In this document: positions 41,847-51,010 of the stretch, in pieces
Layout: each line of letters opens with the position of its first letter
Numbering within the stretch: the stretch's first letter is position 1
Source of the DNA: Streptomyces albicerus
Lineage (GTDB): Bacteria; Actinomycetota; Actinomycetes; Streptomycetales; Streptomycetaceae
Reading direction: 5' to 3'
Assembly (NCBI RefSeq): GCF_008905045.1
Contig: NZ_VWMY01000025.1
Location: 88,332-152,331 of the forward strand
Length of the DNA stretch: 64,000 nt
Translations under genes and position numbers: made by a program
The notes under the pieces: model-generated
The model's input: only the letters and a program-made list of their open reading frames with translations
What the model was told of the DNA's origin: nothing
The model's database searches: none

Positions 41847-43174
41847 GCACGTCGCACGCATCAGCCGCCTCGGCCCGCGAGACGACCGAGGGCACCGTCT
41901 ACACGGTCACCGGCGGCGACTGGGACGAGGTCGTCCAGACCGCGGCCCGGGCCGACGACGAACGCATCGTCGTCAACATGGGCCCGCAGCACCCGTCCAC
42001 CCACGGTGTGCTCCGGCTGATCCTGGAGATCGACGGCGAGACGGTCACCGAGGCCCGCTGCGGCATCGGCTATCTGCACACCGGCATCGAGAAGAACCTC
42101 GAGTTCCGTACGTGGACACAGGGCACGACCTTCGTGACGCGCATGGACTACCTGACGTCCTTCTACAACGAGACCGCGTACTGTCTCGCCGTCGAGAAGC
42201 TCCTCGGCATCGAGGACGAGATCCCGGACCGCGCCACGATCATCCGCGTGCTCCTGATGGAGCTGAACCGGCTTTCCTCGCACCTGGTGGCCATCGCCAC
42301 CGGCGGCATGGAACTCGGCGCGACCACGATCATGATCTACGGCTTCCGTGATCGTGAACTCATTCTCGACATCTACGAGCTGATCACCGGCCTGCGCATG
42401 AACCACGCGTACATCCGGCCCGGCGGACTCGCCCAGGACCTGCCCCCGGGCGCGGTGGACCAGATCCGCGAGTTCGTGAAGAAGATGCAGAAGAACCTTC
42501 CCGAGTACGACAAGCTCGCCACCGGGAACCCCATCTTCAAGGGCCGCATGCAGGGCATCGGACATCTCGACCTGGCCGGCTGCATGGCCCTCGGCGCCAC
42601 GGGCCCGATCCTCCGCTCGGCCGGCCTGCCGCACGACCTGCGCAAGGCGCAGCCCTACTGCGGCTACGAGACATACGACTTCGACGTCCCGACCACCGAC
42701 ACCTGCGACGCGTACGGGCGCTTCCTCATCCGCCTGGAGGAGATGCGCCAGTCGCTGGGGATCGTCGAGCAGTGCCTGGACCGGCTGGAGCCCGGCCCGG
42801 TGATGGTCGGCGACAAGAAGATCGCCTGGCCCGCCCAGCTGGCGCTCGGCCCCGACGGTCTCGGCAACTCGCTCGACCACATCAAGAAGATCATGGGCAC
42901 CTCCATGGAGGCCCTCATCCACCACTTCAAGCTGGTGACCGAGGGCTTCCGCGTCCCGCCCGGCCAGGCGTACGCGGCCGTCGAGTCGCCCAAGGGCGAA
43001 CTCGGGGTGCACGTCGTGTCCGACGGAGGCACCCGCCCCTACCGGGTCCACTACCGGGACCCGTCCTTCACCAACCTGCAGGCCATGGCGGCGATGTGCG
43101 AGGGCGGCCAGGTCGCCGACGTCATCGTCGCCGTCGCGTCCATCGACCCCGTGATGGGAGGCGTCGACCGGTGA
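41843..43174 (+). CDS. nuoD: NADH-quinone oxidoreductase subunit D
   Basis: 443 residues from ATG 41843. 49-kDa motifs: NMGPQHPSTHGVLRLILEI, CGIGYLHTGIEKN, NRLSSHLVAI and GELGVHVVSDGG. It lines the quinone site with NuoB. GTGA overlap with nuoE. Confidence 0.97.
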   Translation: MSTSHASAASARETTEGTVYTVTGGDWDEVVQTAARADDERIVVNMGPQHPSTHGVLRLILEIDGETVTEARCGIGYLHTGIEKNLEFRTWTQGTTFVTRMDYLTSFYNETAYCLAVEKLLGIEDEIPDRATIIRVLLMELNRLSSHLVAIATGGMELGATTIMIYGFRDRELILDIYELITGLRMNHAYIRPGGLAQDLPPGAVDQIREFVKKMQKNLPEYDKLATGNPIFKGRMQGIGHLDLAGCMALGATGPILRSAGLPHDLRKAQPYCGYETYDFDVPTTDTCDAYGRFLIRLEEMRQSLGIVEQCLDRLEPGPVMVGDKKIAWPAQLALGPDGLGNSLDHIKKIMGTSMEALIHHFKLVTEGFRVPPGQAYAAVESPKGELGVHVVSDGGTRPYRVHYRDPSFTNLQAMAAMCEGGQVADVIVAVASIDPVMGGVDR

Positions 43175-44061
43175 CCACCACTCCTTCCGAGCAGGGCGTA
43201 CAGGGCGTACAAGGGGCACAGGGCGTCAGCCTGGGCATGCCCCAACTGCCCGCGCCCGACTACCCGGACGACGTCCGAGCCCGGCTCCAGGCGGACGCGC
43301 GCGAGATCATCGCCCGCTACCCGGACTCCCGCTCCGCCCTCCTTCCGTTGCTGCATCTCGTGCAGGCGGAGGAGGGCCATGTGACGCGCACCGGCATGCG
43401 GTTCTGCGCCGACATGCTCGGCCTGACCACGGCCGAGGTCACCGCGGTCGCCACCTTCTACACCATGTACCGGCGCAAGCCGAGCGGTGACTACCAGGTG
43501 GGCGTCTGCACCAACACCCTGTGCGCGGTGATGGGCGGTGACGCGATCTTCGAGGCACTCCAGGACCATCTGGGCGTCGGCAACGGCGAGACCACCGGCG
43601 ACGGCAAGGTCACCCTGGAGCACATCGAGTGCAACGCGGCCTGCGACTTCGCGCCGGTCGTGATGGTCAACTGGGAGTTCTTCGACAACCAGACCGTGGC
43701 GAGCGCGAAGCGTCTCGTCGACGACCTGCGCGCGGGAACACAGGTCGAGCCGACGCGCGGTGCCCCCTTGTGCACGTTCAAGGACACCGCCCGCATCCTG
43801 GCGGGCTTCCCCGACGAGCGCGAGGGCGCGGTCGAGGCGAGCGGCAGCGCGGGTCCCGCTTCACTGATCGGCCTCCGGCTGGCCAAGGGGGAGACGACCC
43901 CCGCGCGCGTGGTGCACCCGCGAGGTTCCGGCGCTCCCCAGGGCGAGCCGCCGCACGGGGCGTCACCGGCCGAGCACCTCAGTTCGCACGACGCGCCGCA
44001 GGACACGTCGGCCTCCGACCCCGCCCACCCGGCCGGGCCCGTCGCCGAGGAGGGGGAGTGA
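43171..44061 (+). CDS. nuoE: NADH-quinone oxidoreductase subunit E
   Basis: 296 residues from GTG 43171. The 2Fe-2S ligands are C113 and C118 (VCTNTLCAV) and C154 and C158 (ECNAACDF). It has a small GVQGVQGAQGV repeat near the N-terminus and a C-terminal extension of roughly 80-90 residues, rich in Pro, Ala, His and acidic residues, beyond the usual 24-kDa subunit. TGATG overlap with nuoF. Confidence 0.95.
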   Translation: MTTTPSEQGVQGVQGAQGVSLGMPQLPAPDYPDDVRARLQADAREIIARYPDSRSALLPLLHLVQAEEGHVTRTGMRFCADMLGLTTAEVTAVATFYTMYRRKPSGDYQVGVCTNTLCAVMGGDAIFEALQDHLGVGNGETTGDGKVTLEHIECNAACDFAPVVMVNWEFFDNQTVASAKRLVDDLRAGTQVEPTRGAPLCTFKDTARILAGFPDEREGAVEASGSAGPASLIGLRLAKGETTPARVVHPRGSGAPQGEPPHGASPAEHLSSHDAPQDTSASDPAHPAGPVAEEGE

Positions 44062-45410
44062 TGACCTTGGCAGCCGAAATCAAAGACACCAGCCCGGAGA
44101 AGCTGCTCGCACCCGTGCTGTCGTCCTTCTGGGACGAGGACAAGTCCTGGACGCTGGACGTGTACCGGAGGCACGACGGGTACGAAGGTCTGCGCAAGGC
44201 CCTCGCCATGTCGCCGGACGACCTCATCGCGTACGTGAAGGACTCCGGTCTGCGCGGGCGCGGCGGCGCGGGATTCCCCACGGGAATGAAGTGGCAGTTC
44301 ATTCCCCAGGGAGATGGAAAGCCTCACTATCTAGTTGTCAACGCCGACGAATCAGAGCCTGGCACTTGCAAGGACATCCCGCTCCTCTTCGCGAACCCGC
44401 ATAGCCTCATCGAGGGCATTGTCATCGCCTGTTATGCGATCCGGTCCTCGCATGCCTTCATTTATCTGCGCGGTGAAGTGGTCCCCGTGCTGCGGCGGTT
44501 GCACGAGGCCGTCCGCGAGGCCTACGCGGCGGGCTACCTGGGCGAGAACATCCTCGGCAGCGGACTCGACCTCCAGGTCACCGTGCACGCGGGCGCGGGC
44601 GCGTACATCTGTGGTGAGGAGACCGCACTGCTCGACTCGCTCGAAGGCCGCCGTGGACAGCCGCGACTTCGTCCCCCTTTCCCTGCCGTCGCGGGCCTCT
44701 ATGCCTGTCCGACTGTTGTGAATAACGTCGAGTCGATCGCGTCGGTTCCCGCGATTCTCCACAAAGGCAAAGAATGGTTCCGATCGATGGGAAGCGAGAA
44801 GTCCCCGGGCTTCACGCTCTACTCGCTCAGCGGCCATGTCACCAATCCCGGCCAGTACGAGGCCCCGCTCGGCATCACGCTCCGTCAGCTCCTCGACATG
44901 AGCGGCGGCATCCGGCCGGGACACCGCCTCAAGTTCTGGACGCCGGGCGGCTCTTCGACCCCGATGTTCACCGACGAGCACCTCGACGTCCCTCTTGACT
45001 ACGAAGGAGTGGGTGCCGCGGGTTCCATGCTCGGCACAAAAGCACTCCAGTGCTTCGACGAGACGACCTGCGTCGTCCGGGCGGTCACGCGGTGGACCGA
45101 GTTCTACGCCCATGAGTCGTGCGGCAAGTGCACGCCCTGCCGCGAAGGGACCTACTGGCTCGTGCAGTTGCTGCGCGACATCGAGGCGGGCAAGGGCGTC
45201 ATGTCCGACCTCGACAAGCTGAACGACATCGCCGACAACATCAACGGCAAGTCCTTCTGCGCCCTCGGCGACGGCGCCGCCTCGCCGATCTTCTCCTCCC
45301 TCAAGTACTTCCGCGCGGAGTACGAGGAGCACATCAGGGGCCGGGGCTGCCCCTTCGACCCGGCGAAGTCGACGGCCTGGGCGGACAAGCACACGGAGGT
45401 GAACGCATGA
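44061..45410 (+). CDS. nuoF: NADH-quinone oxidoreductase subunit F
   Basis: 449 residues from ATG 44061. The FMN/NADH site is seen in GRGGAGFPTGMKW (about 66-78), NADESEPGTCKD and CGEETALLDSLEG. The N3 4Fe-4S ligands are C354, C357, C360 (SCGKCTPC) and C400. Codons in residues about 75-136 and 208-250 are unusually AT-ending (TAT, CTA, TCA, ATT, AAA) compared with the rest. ATGA overlap with nuoG. Confidence 0.97.
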   Translation: MTLAAEIKDTSPEKLLAPVLSSFWDEDKSWTLDVYRRHDGYEGLRKALAMSPDDLIAYVKDSGLRGRGGAGFPTGMKWQFIPQGDGKPHYLVVNADESEPGTCKDIPLLFANPHSLIEGIVIACYAIRSSHAFIYLRGEVVPVLRRLHEAVREAYAAGYLGENILGSGLDLQVTVHAGAGAYICGEETALLDSLEGRRGQPRLRPPFPAVAGLYACPTVVNNVESIASVPAILHKGKEWFRSMGSEKSPGFTLYSLSGHVTNPGQYEAPLGITLRQLLDMSGGIRPGHRLKFWTPGGSSTPMFTDEHLDVPLDYEGVGAAGSMLGTKALQCFDETTCVVRAVTRWTEFYAHESCGKCTPCREGTYWLVQLLRDIEAGKGVMSDLDKLNDIADNINGKSFCALGDGAASPIFSSLKYFRAEYEEHIRGRGCPFDPAKSTAWADKHTEVNA

Positions 45411-47911
45411 CAGTGACCACCAGCGCTCCCTCCGGGGGCGGGGAGGCGGCGGTTCCGCCGGAAGATCTCGTCTCGCTGACCATCGACGGCGTCGAGATCA
45501 GCGTGCCCAAGGGCACTCTGGTCATCCGCGCCGCCGAACAGCTCGGCATCGAGATCCCCCGCTTCTGCGACCATCCGCTCCTCGACCCGGCCGGCGCCTG
45601 CCGCCAGTGCATCGTCGAGGTCGAGGGCCAGCGCAAGCCCATGGCGTCCTGCACGATCACTTGCACGGACGGGATGGTCGTCAAGACCCACCTCACCTCT
45701 CCTGTTGCCGAAAAGGCACAGAAGGGTGTGATGGAGCTGCTGCTCATCAACCACCCGCTGGACTGCCCGGTCTGCGACAAGGGCGGCGAGTGCCCCCTGC
45801 AGAACCAGGCCATGTCCCACGGCCACGCCGAGTCCCGGTTCGAGGGCAAGAAGCGGACGTTCGAGAAGCCGGTCCCGATCTCCCCCCAGGTGCTGCTCGA
45901 CCGTGAGCGGTGTGTGCTGTGCGCCCGGTGCACCCGGTTCAGCAACCAGGTCGCGGGCGACCCGATGATCGAGCTGCTCGAGCGGGGCGCGCTCCAGCAG
46001 GTCGGCACCGGTGAGGGCGACCCCTTCGAGTCGTACTTCTCCGGGAACACCATCCAGATCTGCCCGGTCGGCGCGCTGACCTCGGCGGCGTATCGCTTCC
46101 GTTCCCGCCCCTTCGACCTGGTGTCCTCGCCGAGTGTGTGCGAGCACTGCTCCGGCGGCTGCGCGACCCGCACCGACCACCGGCGCGGCAAGGTCATGCG
46201 GCGGCTCGCGGCGAACGACCCCGAGGTCAACGAGGAGTGGATGTGCGACAAGGGGCGGTTCGGATTCCGGTACGCGCAGCAGCGGGACCGGCTGCAGATG
46301 CCCCTGGTACGCGGTGAATCCGGTGAGCTGGAGCCCGCCTCCTGGCCGGAGGCCCTGGAAGCGGCGGCTCAGGGGCTCCTGGCCGCTCGCTCCCGGGCCG
46401 GCGTGCTCACCGGCGGCCGCCTCACCGTCGAGGACGCCTACGCGTACAGCAAGTTCGCGCGCGTGGCCCTCGACACGAACGACATCGACTTCCGCGCGCG
46501 CGTGCACAGCAGCGAGGAGGCCGACTTCCTGGCCGCCCGCGTCGCCGGGCACGGTCGGGATCTCGACGGTACGGGCGTCACGTACACCGCCCTGGAGAAG
46601 GCCCCCGCCGTCCTGCTCGCCGGATTCGAGTCCGAGGAGGAGGCCCCCGGTGTCTTCCTGAGGCTGCGCAAGGCCTGGCGCGGACACGGGCAGAAGTCCT
46701 TCTCGCTGGCCACGCACGCGACGCGCGGCCTGGAGAAGGCGGGCGGCACGCTGCTGCCGGCCGCGCCCGGCACCGAGACCGAGTGGCTGGACGCGCTCGC
46801 CTCCGGGGTCGGCCTGGAGGGCGACGGAGCGAAGGCCGCCGAGGCGCTGCGTACCGAAGGCGCCGTGATCCTGGTCGGTGAACGCCTGGCCTCCGTGGCG
46901 GGTGGGCTCACCGCCGCCGTACGGGCCTCGTCCGCGACCGGCGCCCAGCTGGTGTGGATCCCGCGCCGGGCCGGGGAACGCGGCGCCATCGAGGCGGGCG
47001 CGCTGCCCTCGTTGCTGCCCGGCGGGCGCCCGGCCACCGACCCGCGCGCGCGGGACGAGGTCGCCGTCGCCTGGGGGATCGCCGAACTCCCGCACCGCTT
47101 CGGCCGCGACACCGGACAGATCGTCGAGGCCGCCGCCACCGGTGAACTCTCCGCGCTCGTCGTGGCGGGCGTCGAGGTCGCCGACCTTCCCGACCCGGCA
47201 CGCGCGCGTGAAGCACTCTCCGAAGTGGGCTTCCTGGTGTCGCTGGAACTGCGCCCCAGTGAGGTCACCGAGCACGCGGACGTCGTACTCCCCGTCGCCG
47301 CGGTCGCCGAGAAGGCGGGCACCTTCCTCAACTGGGAAGGCCGGGCGCGCCTCTTCGACGCCTCACTCAAGCCCGACCAGATGACCCGCCGGGTGGCGCC
47401 CACCGACGCGCGCGCCCTGCAGATGCTGGCCGACGCCATGGACGTCCATCTGGGTCTGCCGGATCTGCGCACCGCGCGCGTGGAGCTGGACCGGCTCGGA
47501 GCCTGGGACGGGCCGCGGGCCACCGAGCCCCTGGAGACGGCGGCCGTGCTGCCGCGGCCCGCCGCCGGGGAGGCTGTGCTCGCCGGGCACCGGCTGCTGC
47601 TCGACCAGGGCCGCCTCCAGGAGGGCGACGACGCGCTCGCCGGGACGCGGCACGCCGCACACGCGCGCGTGTCGGCCGCCACCGCCGCCGAGGCGGGCGT
47701 CAAGGACGGCGACCTGCTCGCCGTGACCGGCCCCTCCGGAGTGGTCGAACTCCCGCTGCAGATCACGGAGATGCCCGACCGCGTCGTCTGGCTCCCGCTG
47801 AACTCCGCCGGGGGAGGCGTCGCCTCCGACACGGGCGCGCTGCCCGGCGCGCTCGTCCACATCGGCCCGGCGACCCTCGCCACCGAGGCCCCCAAGGAGG
47901 TGGAGGCATGA
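45407..47911 (+). CDS. nuoG: NADH-quinone oxidoreductase subunit G
   Basis: 834 residues from ATG 45407. Clusters: N1b ligands C54, C65, C68, C82; N5 ligands H116, C120, C123, C129; N4-region ligands C169, C172, C175, C219. The extra cluster motif CEHCSGGC (C245, C248, C252) and a Cys in EEWMCDKG correspond to N7, kept in E. coli-type enzymes. A molybdopterin-like large domain follows. ATGA overlap with nuoH. Confidence 0.96.
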   Translation: MTVTTSAPSGGGEAAVPPEDLVSLTIDGVEISVPKGTLVIRAAEQLGIEIPRFCDHPLLDPAGACRQCIVEVEGQRKPMASCTITCTDGMVVKTHLTSPVAEKAQKGVMELLLINHPLDCPVCDKGGECPLQNQAMSHGHAESRFEGKKRTFEKPVPISPQVLLDRERCVLCARCTRFSNQVAGDPMIELLERGALQQVGTGEGDPFESYFSGNTIQICPVGALTSAAYRFRSRPFDLVSSPSVCEHCSGGCATRTDHRRGKVMRRLAANDPEVNEEWMCDKGRFGFRYAQQRDRLQMPLVRGESGELEPASWPEALEAAAQGLLAARSRAGVLTGGRLTVEDAYAYSKFARVALDTNDIDFRARVHSSEEADFLAARVAGHGRDLDGTGVTYTALEKAPAVLLAGFESEEEAPGVFLRLRKAWRGHGQKSFSLATHATRGLEKAGGTLLPAAPGTETEWLDALASGVGLEGDGAKAAEALRTEGAVILVGERLASVAGGLTAAVRASSATGAQLVWIPRRAGERGAIEAGALPSLLPGGRPATDPRARDEVAVAWGIAELPHRFGRDTGQIVEAAATGELSALVVAGVEVADLPDPARAREALSEVGFLVSLELRPSEVTEHADVVLPVAAVAEKAGTFLNWEGRARLFDASLKPDQMTRRVAPTDARALQMLADAMDVHLGLPDLRTARVELDRLGAWDGPRATEPLETAAVLPRPAAGEAVLAGHRLLLDQGRLQEGDDALAGTRHAAHARVSAATAAEAGVKDGDLLAVTGPSGVVELPLQITEMPDRVVWLPLNSAGGGVASDTGALPGALVHIGPATLATEAPKEVEA

Positions 47912-49296
47912 CCGCCAACCTCGCCGCGCCCGCGTACCTGGCCGCGGAGGACCTCTCCATGTTCGGCCGCGACCCCTGGTGGCTGGTCGCCATCAAGGCG
48001 GTCTTCTGCTTCGCCTTCCTGATGATCACCGTGCTCTTCTCCATCGTGTGGGAGCGCAAGGTCGTCGCCTGGATGCAGCTGCGCATCGGTCCCAACCGGC
48101 ACGGCCCCTGGGGCATGCTCCAGTCGCTCGCCGACGGCATCAAGCTGATGCTCAAGGAAGACCTCGTCGTCAAACGCGCGGACAAGGTCGTCTACATCCT
48201 CGCGCCGATCGTCGCCGCGATCCCGGCCTTCATGGCGATCGCCGTGATCCCCTTCGGGCCGGCCGGCAACGAGGTCTCGATCTTCGGCCACCGCACCACG
48301 ATGCAGCTCACCGACCTGCCGATCGCGATGCTCTACATCCTCGCCGTCGCCTCGGTGGGCATCTACGGGATCGTGCTCGCGGGCTGGGCCTCCGGATCGA
48401 CGTATCCGCTGCTCGGCGGTCTGCGCGCCTGCGCGCAGATGATCTCGTACGAGATCGCCATGGGCGCCGCGTTCGCGTCGGTGTTCCTGTACTCCGGCTC
48501 GATGTCGACCTCGGAGATCGTCGCCCAGCAGCAGGACCGCTGGTACATCATCCTGCTGCCGGTGTCGTTCCTGATCTACATCGTGACGATGGTCGGCGAG
48601 ACCAACCGCGCGCCGTTCGACATGCCGGAGTCCGAGGGCGACCTCGTGGGCGGCTTCAACACCGAGTACTCGTCCATCAAGTTCGCGCTGTTCATGCTCG
48701 CCGAGTACGTGAACATGGTGACCGTCTCGGCGGTCTCCGTGACGCTGTTCCTGGGCGGCTGGCGGGCTCCATGGCCGGTCAGCACCTTCTGGGAGGGTGC
48801 GAACCACGGCTGGTGGCCGATGCTCTGGTTCGTCGTCAAGGTGCAGCTGTTGCTGTTCTTCTTCATCTGGCTGCGCGGCACGCTCCCGCGCGTGCGTTAC
48901 GACCAGCTGATGAAGCTCGGCTGGAAGGTCCTCATCCCGGTCTCCGTGGTCTGGCTGATGCTCGTAGCGACCGTACGGACGCTTCGGAACGAGAACTACG
49001 ACTTCGCCGACATCGCCCTGTACGTGGGCGGCGGCGTCCTCGCCCTGCTGTTGCTCTCCTTCCTCGCCGACATGTTCCGCGACCGGAAGGCCGCCCAGGA
49101 GGCGCCGCCCGAACCCCCCGTCTTCGACCCGATGGCAGGCGGATTCCCCGTACCGCCACTGCCGGGACAGGAGCTGCCACCGGTGCCACGGCGACGCCCG
49201 CGCCGGGAGCGGGAGTTGATTGTCAGTGGTGGGGTCGATACTGCCAGTGACGGACCCGATGGACCTCGTGACGGAAAGGAGGCGTCCGATGGCTGA
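47908..49296 (+). CDS. nuoH: NADH-quinone oxidoreductase subunit H
   Basis: 462 residues from ATG 47908. Polytopic, with WERKVVAWMQLRIGPNRHGP, GETNRAPFDMPESEGDLVGG and FNTEYSSIKFALFM. It forms the quinone chamber. The C-terminus is extended by about 80 Pro/Arg-rich residues beyond the E. coli form. Overlaps nuoI by eight bases. Confidence 0.97.
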   Translation: MTANLAAPAYLAAEDLSMFGRDPWWLVAIKAVFCFAFLMITVLFSIVWERKVVAWMQLRIGPNRHGPWGMLQSLADGIKLMLKEDLVVKRADKVVYILAPIVAAIPAFMAIAVIPFGPAGNEVSIFGHRTTMQLTDLPIAMLYILAVASVGIYGIVLAGWASGSTYPLLGGLRACAQMISYEIAMGAAFASVFLYSGSMSTSEIVAQQQDRWYIILLPVSFLIYIVTMVGETNRAPFDMPESEGDLVGGFNTEYSSIKFALFMLAEYVNMVTVSAVSVTLFLGGWRAPWPVSTFWEGANHGWWPMLWFVVKVQLLLFFFIWLRGTLPRVRYDQLMKLGWKVLIPVSVVWLMLVATVRTLRNENYDFADIALYVGGGVLALLLLSFLADMFRDRKAAQEAPPEPPVFDPMAGGFPVPPLPGQELPPVPRRRPRRERELIVSGGVDTASDGPDGPRDGKEASDG

Positions 49297-49891
49297 TGAG
49301 CAGAAGGAGACCAAACCCGGTTTCCAGAATCCCGTCGCAGGCTTCGGCGTGACCTTCAAGGCCATGTTCAAGAAGCGGCTGACCGAGCAGTATCCGGAGC
49401 AGCAGAAGACCACCGCACCGCGGTTCCACGGCAGGCACCAGCTCAACCGCCATCCGGACGGCCTGGAGAAGTGCATCGGCTGCGAGCTGTGCGCCTGGGC
49501 CTGTCCCGCGGACGCCATCTATGTGGAGGGCGCGGACAACACCGAAGAGGAGCGCTACTCCCCGGGCGAGCGGTACGGCCGCGTCTACCAGATCAACTAC
49601 GCCCGCTGCATCCTGTGCGGCCTGTGCATCGAGGCGTGCCCCACGCGCGCGTTGACGATGACCAACGAGTTCGAGCTGGCCGACAGCAGCCGCGCCAACC
49701 TCATCTACACCAAGGAGCAGCTGCTCGCCGGCCTGGAGGAGGGCATGGTCGACAGCCCTCATTCGATCTTCCCCGGGACGGACGAGCAGGACTACTACCG
49801 GGGCCTGGTCACGGAGGCCGCGCCCGGTACGGAGCGTCAGGTAGCCGTCTCCAAGGGAGAGAAGCCCGAGGAAGAGGGGGTGGACGCATGA
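49289..49891 (+). CDS. nuoI: NADH-quinone oxidoreductase subunit I
   Basis: 200 residues from ATG 49289, AAGGAGG upstream. Two ferredoxin motifs: CIGCELCAWACP (C62, C65, C68, C72) and CILCGLCIEACP (C107, C110, C113, C117), carrying clusters N6a and N6b. ATGA overlap with nuoJ. Confidence 0.97.
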   Translation: MADEQKETKPGFQNPVAGFGVTFKAMFKKRLTEQYPEQQKTTAPRFHGRHQLNRHPDGLEKCIGCELCAWACPADAIYVEGADNTEEERYSPGERYGRVYQINYARCILCGLCIEACPTRALTMTNEFELADSSRANLIYTKEQLLAGLEEGMVDSPHSIFPGTDEQDYYRGLVTEAAPGTERQVAVSKGEKPEEEGVDA

Positions 49892-50700
49892 GCGCGCAGC
49901 TCGCCGCCTACTCCACCTCCACCGGCGAGGCGTTCCAGTTCTGGGTGCTCGGCACGGTCGCCGTGGTCGGCGCCCTGTGCACCGTCTTCATGAAGAAGGC
50001 CGTGCACAGCGCCCTCTGCCTCGCCGGGACCATGATCATCCTTGCGGTGTTCTACCTCGCCAACGGCGCGTACTTCCTTGGCGTCGTGCAGATCATCGTC
50101 TACACCGGCGCGATCATGATGCTGTTCCTCTTCGTGGTCATGCTCGTCGGTGTCACCGCGGCGGACTCCCTGAAGGAGACCATCAAGGGCCAGCGCTGGC
50201 TGGCCCTCCTGTGCGGCCTCGGCTTCGGCATCCTGCTGTGCGCGGGTATCGGCAACGCGTCGCTGAACGAGTTCAACGGCCTGGCCCAGGCCAACTCCGG
50301 TGGCAACGTGGAGGGTCTCGCGGCCCTCATCTTCACGAAGTACGTCTTCGCCTTCGAAATCACCGGCGCCCTGCTCATCACGGCCGCCGTCGGCGCCATG
50401 GTGCTCACGCACCGCGAGCGCACCGAGCGGGCCAAGACCCAGCGTGAGCTGGCCGAGGAACGCGTACGGGAAAACAAGCAGCTCCCGCCGCTGCCCGCCC
50501 CCGGCGTCTACGCCCGGCACAACGCGGTGGACATCGCGGGTCTCCTGCCGGACGGCACCGCGTCCGAGCTCACCGTCATCAAGACGCTGCGGGACCGCGG
50601 CCAGATCCGCGATGTGTCGAACGACGCGATCAAGGATCTGAAGGCGCTGGAGCAGCGCTCCGAGGAGCGGCTCGGCCGGGAAGAGGAGGCCACGAAGTGA
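49888..50700 (+). CDS. nuoJ: NADH-quinone oxidoreductase subunit J
   Basis: 270 residues from ATG 49888. Five membrane helices, with VVQIIVYTGAIMMLFLFVVM as the diagnostic segment. A charged C-terminal tail of about 80 residues (RERTERAKTQRELAEERV to the end) goes beyond the E. coli length. GTGA overlap with nuoK. Confidence 0.95.
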   Translation: MSAQLAAYSTSTGEAFQFWVLGTVAVVGALCTVFMKKAVHSALCLAGTMIILAVFYLANGAYFLGVVQIIVYTGAIMMLFLFVVMLVGVTAADSLKETIKGQRWLALLCGLGFGILLCAGIGNASLNEFNGLAQANSGGNVEGLAALIFTKYVFAFEITGALLITAAVGAMVLTHRERTERAKTQRELAEERVRENKQLPPLPAPGVYARHNAVDIAGLLPDGTASELTVIKTLRDRGQIRDVSNDAIKDLKALEQRSEERLGREEEATK

Positions 50701-50996
50701 ATCCCGTCAACTACCTCTACCTCGCCGCCCTGTTGTTCACGATCGGCGCCACCGGCGTCCTGATCAGGCGAAACGCGATCGTGGTGTTCATGTGCGTCGA
50801 GCTCATGCTCAACGCCTGCAACCTCGCGCTCGTCGCCTTCTCCCGGATGCACGGCAATCTCGACGGCCAGATCATCGCCTTCTTCACGATGGTCGTCGCC
50901 GCCGCGGAGGTCGTGGTCGGGCTCGCGATCATCGTGTCGCTGTTCCGTTCCCGCCACTCGGCCTCGGTCGACGACGCCAGCCTGATGAAGCTGTAA
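50697..50996 (+). CDS. nuoK: NADH-quinone oxidoreductase subunit K
   Basis: 99 residues from GTG 50697, GAGGAGG seven bases upstream. Three helices with the conserved acidic residue in VFMCVELMLNACNL and the second in VVAAAEVVVGLAI. Part of the proton-pumping arm. Confidence 0.96.
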   Translation: MNPVNYLYLAALLFTIGATGVLIRRNAIVVFMCVELMLNACNLALVAFSRMHGNLDGQIIAFFTMVVAAAEVVVGLAIIVSLFRSRHSASVDDASLMKL

Positions 50997-51010
50997 GGGG
51001 TCGCTGAAAC

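Noticed and set aside
46438..49518. 1,026-codon open frame antisense to nuoG-nuoH
   Set aside because: Composition is that of a GC-rich shadow frame (Arg/Ser/Pro-rich), with no domain or ribosome site, and it covers two certain genes.
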